From positions 1 to 16,414 of the forward strand of contig CAJTQO010000059.1 in the NCBI GenBank assembly GCA_910578405.1: a stretch of 16,414 bases of DNA, given 5' to 3'. Position 1 is the first letter of the stretch. Each line of letters begins with the position of its first letter. Origin of the DNA: an uncultured Lachnospiraceae bacterium (GTDB lineage Bacteria; Bacillota; Clostridia; Lachnospirales; Lachnospiraceae). Positions 13,750-16,414 of this stretch are shown here, in pieces. The position numbers were made by a program, and so were the translations under genes. The notes under the pieces are model-generated. The model made no database searches. It worked only from the letters and a program-made list of their open reading frames with translations, and was not told where the DNA came from.

Positions 13750-15760
13750 CAGGGAAATGATAGATAAAGAAAAAACGGTGCATGTAGCGTTTGTCGGCAA
13801 TCCGAACTGCGGAAAAACCACTTTGTTCAATGCCATCACAGGAGCTAAGCTGAAGGTGGCTAACTGGCCCGGCGTTACGGTAGAAAAGATGGAAGGGGAA
13901 TCGGAATATGAAGGATTCCATCTGACGTTGGTGGATACCCCTGGTATTTATTCCCTGACCAGTTATACCATTGAAGAGAAAGTCACCAGAAAATGTGTCA
14001 TGGATGATGATATTGAAGTAATTGTCAATGTGGTGGATGCTTCTTCCCTGGAGCGGAATTTATATTTGACCACACAGTTGTTGGAATTGGGGAAACCGGT
14101 GGTGCTTGCTTTAAATATGATGGATGTGGTGGAAGAAAGAGGGATGGAGATTGATTTGCACCGACTGCCGGAAATGTTAGGGGAAATCCCGGTAGTGCCT
14201 GTGTCTGCCGCCAGGCGCACAGGGCTGGACATCTTGCTCCATGCAGTGGTGCATCATTACGAAGAGGGACCAAAAGGGGATGTGGTGCCATATGGGAAAG
14301 CAATCGAAGAGAAACTGGCGCAGTTGGAAGAGTTAATGCAGGAGCATTATCCAACCCATTCGGCTGTGCGGTGGCATGCCATTAAATTGCTGGAAGATGA
14401 TGGAGAAGTAAAAGAGGAACATCCCATTTCTATAGCCGGGGTAGTGGACAAAAGCTATGAAAAGGAAATTATCCAGGCTAAATACGCCTACATAGAAAAT
14501 GTAATCAATGAGGTGATGTTCCACCGCAAAAAGAGGAAAGACAGCACAGACCGGGCCGATACCCTGCTGACGCATCCAATATGGGGCGTTCCTATGTTTC
14601 TGCTGATTATGGGATTTGTTTTTTTCTTGACTTTTACAGTGGGCGATTTGTTGAAAGGTTATTTTGAGATTGCCCTGGAACAGGTTTGCACAGGGACAAA
14701 TGCGCTTTTTACTTCCATTGGCGTGGCCGGGTGGCTGAAGTCTCTGGTGGTGGACGGCATTATTGCCGGGGTTGGGGGAATCCTTACTTTTATCCCCAAT
14801 ATTTTTATTTTGTTCCTGGCGTTAGCGGTATTGGAAGACAGCGGTTACATGGCCAGAGTCGCTTATGTGATGGACGGCATTATGGGAAAAGTGGGACTGT
14901 CCGGCAAAGCGTTTCTGCCTATGCTTCTTGGTTTTGGGTGTACGGTGCCGGCGATTATGGCCACTCGGGCGCTGGAAACGGAACATGACCGCAGAAAGAC
15001 AATGATTGTTACGCCATTTATGTCTTGTTCGGCCAGGCTGCCTGTCTATGTTTTGTTTTCAGAGATGTTTTTTCCTGACTGCCCGGGAGTTGTGGCTTTT
15101 TCAATGTATGTGATTGGCATGGCAATGGCAATCCTTGTAGCGAAAGCGCTCCATCAGGCGCAAAAGGAAGAGGGGAACCAGGCGCTGTTGATTGAATTGC
15201 CTGAATATAAACGGCCCAATCCAAGAACCATTCGGATTTATGTATGGAATAAACTAAAAGATTATCTGTCCAAAGCGGGGACTACGATTTTCCTGGCTTC
15301 CATTATTATATGGTTTATTCTGAATTTTGGCGTCAGCGGTATGGTGGAAAATCCCTCAGACAGTTTCGGCGCCGCCATAGGACGCTTCCTGACCCCGGTT
15401 CTTGTGCCGGCTGGGCTTGGCATGTGGCAGATTGTAGTGGCATTAATTTCCGGCATTTCCGCAAAGGAAGTGGTGGTGTCCAGTTTTGCCGTGCTGTTTG
15501 GCGTGGCAAATGCCAATTCCGCGGCTGGAATGCAGGCAATTGTGCAGAACATTCAGAGAATGAATCCGGACTTTGGCCCATTGAATGCTTTTTGCCTGAT
15601 GTTGTTTTGCCTATTATATGTCCCTTGCATCGCAACGGTGGCCACCATTAAGAAGGAAAGCGGTTCCTGGAAGTTTACGGCAGGGATGCTGGCATTTCAG
15701 CTTGGATTTGCGTGGGCAGTGTCTACGGTAGTGTTCCAGGCAGGACGGATGTTTTTTTAA
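13742..15760 (+). CDS. feoB: Ferrous iron transporter FeoB
   Basis: A membrane Fe(II) transporter with an N-terminal GTPase domain. The 672 residues contain G1 GNPNCGKTT (19-27), switch region NWPGVTVEK (41-49), G3 DTPG (65-68) and G4 NMMD (125-128), then a helical GDI-like spacer to about 270. The membrane domain from about 280 has two gate repeats: GFGCTVPAIMATRALE with C400 and FMSCSARLPVY with C429, residues usually linked to iron passage. The C-terminal part, NAFCLMLFCLLYVPCIATVATIKKE, is intact. The start at 13742 has AAAGGAGGAGG at 13724-13734. It lacks the long C-terminal extension of enterobacterial FeoB, as usual in Firmicutes. No feoC is seen downstream. Confidence 0.97.
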   Translation: MIDREMIDKEKTVHVAFVGNPNCGKTTLFNAITGAKLKVANWPGVTVEKMEGESEYEGFHLTLVDTPGIYSLTSYTIEEKVTRKCVMDDDIEVIVNVVDASSLERNLYLTTQLLELGKPVVLALNMMDVVEERGMEIDLHRLPEMLGEIPVVPVSAARRTGLDILLHAVVHHYEEGPKGDVVPYGKAIEEKLAQLEELMQEHYPTHSAVRWHAIKLLEDDGEVKEEHPISIAGVVDKSYEKEIIQAKYAYIENVINEVMFHRKKRKDSTDRADTLLTHPIWGVPMFLLIMGFVFFLTFTVGDLLKGYFEIALEQVCTGTNALFTSIGVAGWLKSLVVDGIIAGVGGILTFIPNIFILFLALAVLEDSGYMARVAYVMDGIMGKVGLSGKAFLPMLLGFGCTVPAIMATRALETEHDRRKTMIVTPFMSCSARLPVYVLFSEMFFPDCPGVVAFSMYVIGMAMAILVAKALHQAQKEEGNQALLIELPEYKRPNPRTIRIYVWNKLKDYLSKAGTTIFLASIIIWFILNFGVSGMVENPSDSFGAAIGRFLTPVLVPAGLGMWQIVVALISGISAKEVVVSSFAVLFGVANANSAAGMQAIVQNIQRMNPDFGPLNAFCLMLFCLLYVPCIATVATIKKESGSWKFTAGMLAFQLGFAWAVSTVVFQAGRMFF

Positions 15761-15779
15761 AAGCGCTGGATGGGCATTA

Positions 15780-15939
15780 GAGCGTGTTTGAAAATTGCTT
15801 TCTGGCAGACGTACGTTACAATTTGTAGGAGATTTGTGTCAAAGGAAGGGCGCATAACGGGCTATGTAACCTGAATCTGGCGCAAATATCACATAAAGTG
15901 GGGCGTACAAATGTCAGGAATGAATATTCAAACACGCGC
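15780..15939. mobile_element. MITE-like palindromic element with TA flanks
   Basis: A 160-bp element ends in inverted repeats GAGCGTGTTTGAAAATT (15780-15796) and, read on the other strand from 15939, GCGCGTGTTTGAATATT. Complementarity continues imperfectly for about 60 bp inward, including GTACG, ACA and ATTTG blocks, to a small CATA/TATG loop near 15860. TA dinucleotides sit exactly outside both ends (15778-15779 and 15940-15941), the target duplication expected of IS630/Tc1-mariner-type elements. It has no coding capacity and would need a transposase elsewhere. An 8-bp AGCGCTGG also occurs at 15762-15769 and 15941-15948, perhaps by chance. Confidence 0.7.
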
Positions 15940-16001
15940 TAGCGCTGGCACGAACCATGCAGTCCACAAATCTAATTTCTGTCTGTATGGAACACTAAGG
16001 G

Positions 16002-16029
16002 ATGACAAAGGATAAAAATATGGTATAAT
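16002..16029 (+). promoter_or_regulatory. Strong promoter pointing into a terminator
   Basis: ATGACA (16002-16007), a 16-nt spacer ending TGG, and TATAAT (16024-16029) form an extended -10 promoter. Transcription would begin near 16036, directly at the terminator hairpin, so the transcript would be only about 45 nt. No gene follows on this strand. Confidence 0.55.
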
Positions 16030-16037
16030 GTAGGCAT

Positions 16038-16079
16038 AAAGCCCCGTATTGCCGGAAAATCAAGCAATACGGGGCTTTT
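16038..16079. terminator. Bidirectional terminator, 15-bp stem
   Basis: AAAGCCCCGTATTGC (16038-16052) and GCAATACGGGGCTTT (16064-16078) pair perfectly around an 11-nt loop. TTTTC follows on +, and a shorter TTTA on -. It lies 7 bp past the recombinase stop and so would end that minus-strand gene. It would also stop transcription coming from feoB. Confidence 0.8.
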
Positions 16080-16085
16080 CTGTTA

Positions 16086-16414
16086 CTAATTTGTTATTAG
16101 TTCAATATTCAATTTTAGTTCGTCTATATTTTTGTGGGTGTAAACCCGTTCCCCCGTCCCTTTGGACTTATGCCCCATGATCCGGTCAATGCAGACCTTA
16201 TTTGCCCCGGCAGAATCAAGGCGGCTTCTGAATGTGTGGCGGCACTCATGCGGAAGGTGTTCCATTTCCAGCTTGTCCATGATCCCCGCCCAAAACTTCC
16301 TATATTGCGTCTGGCTTAACTTTTTCCCGCCGTACTCAAACAGATAACCGCTTTTTGATTGTTCAGCCCTACTTTGAACAATGTGAAATATTTTTGAATG
16401 GATGGGTACAAGCC
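16086..16414 (-). CDS. Tyrosine recombinase / phage-type integrase, C-terminal part
   Basis: The C-terminal 108 residues of a tyrosine recombinase whose frame stays open to the right edge of the window; an internal ATG at 16280 is not its start. In the visible part, LVPIHSKIF is the beta-hairpin segment typical of phage integrases. LPHECRHTFRSRL carries the HxxR catalytic pair, IMGHKSKG carries the second His, and VYTH carries the nucleophilic Tyr. The first catalytic Arg and the arm- and core-binding domains lie off the edge. Such enzymes integrate and excise phages or conjugative elements. The 3' end faces feoB and is closed by the terminator at 16038-16079, so the element probably extends to the right. 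No attachment site could be defined. Confidence 0.85.
   Translation of the reverse strand, partial: LVPIHSKIFHIVQSRAEQSKSGYLFEYGGKKLSQTQYRKFWAGIMDKLEMEHLPHECRHTFRSRLDSAGANKVCIDRIMGHKSKGTGERVYTHKNIDELKLNIELITN

Overview
The window reads as chromosome from a low-to-mid GC Firmicute, most likely a Clostridia member close to Lachnospiraceae. That placement is an inference. It rests on strong purine-rich Shine-Dalgarno sites, the ylxM-ffh-rpsP-KH-rimM-trmD gene order, a SleB-like cell-wall hydrolase, a GH25 lysozyme, a bacterial AP2-domain protein, and a GNAT type that I associate with clostridia. No rRNA, tRNA or CRISPR array was recognised.

Left part (1-5086): a 5'-truncated GH25 muramidase on + meets a convergent AP2/HNH-like gene on -, and their 3' ends overlap by 29 bp. 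A 430-bp non-coding stretch follows, then a membrane-anchored SleB-like hydrolase, threonine synthase (thrC) with its own promoter, a small three-helix membrane protein, and an intrinsic terminator.

Middle (5185-8800): one very large gene encodes a lipoprotein-like GH78 alpha-L-rhamnosidase with an extra beta-rich insert. After it come a perfect-arm 66-bp hairpin repeat and an A/C-rich leader ending in a near-consensus promoter.

Translation/SRP block (8811-13395): ylxM and ffh (signal recognition particle), rpsP, the KH protein khpA, rimM, and trmD. Hairpin terminators lie between ffh and rpsP and between khpA and rimM, so the block is probably segmented into several transcripts. The standout is trmD: its reading frame continues without a stop into a complete GNAT acetyltransferase, giving a predicted 495-residue TrmD-GNAT fusion. 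The junction still carries an ATGATAA sequence, which looks like the relic of an overlapping stop/start pair. rplS, the usual next gene, is not present.

Right part (13428-16414): a consensus sigma-A promoter with an overlapping Fur-like box drives feoA-feoB (ferrous iron uptake). Downstream lie a 160-bp palindromic MITE-like element flanked by TA, a strong promoter firing straight into a 15-bp-stem terminator, and the C-terminal part of a tyrosine recombinase on -. The recombinase suggests that an integrated mobile element begins at or near the right edge.
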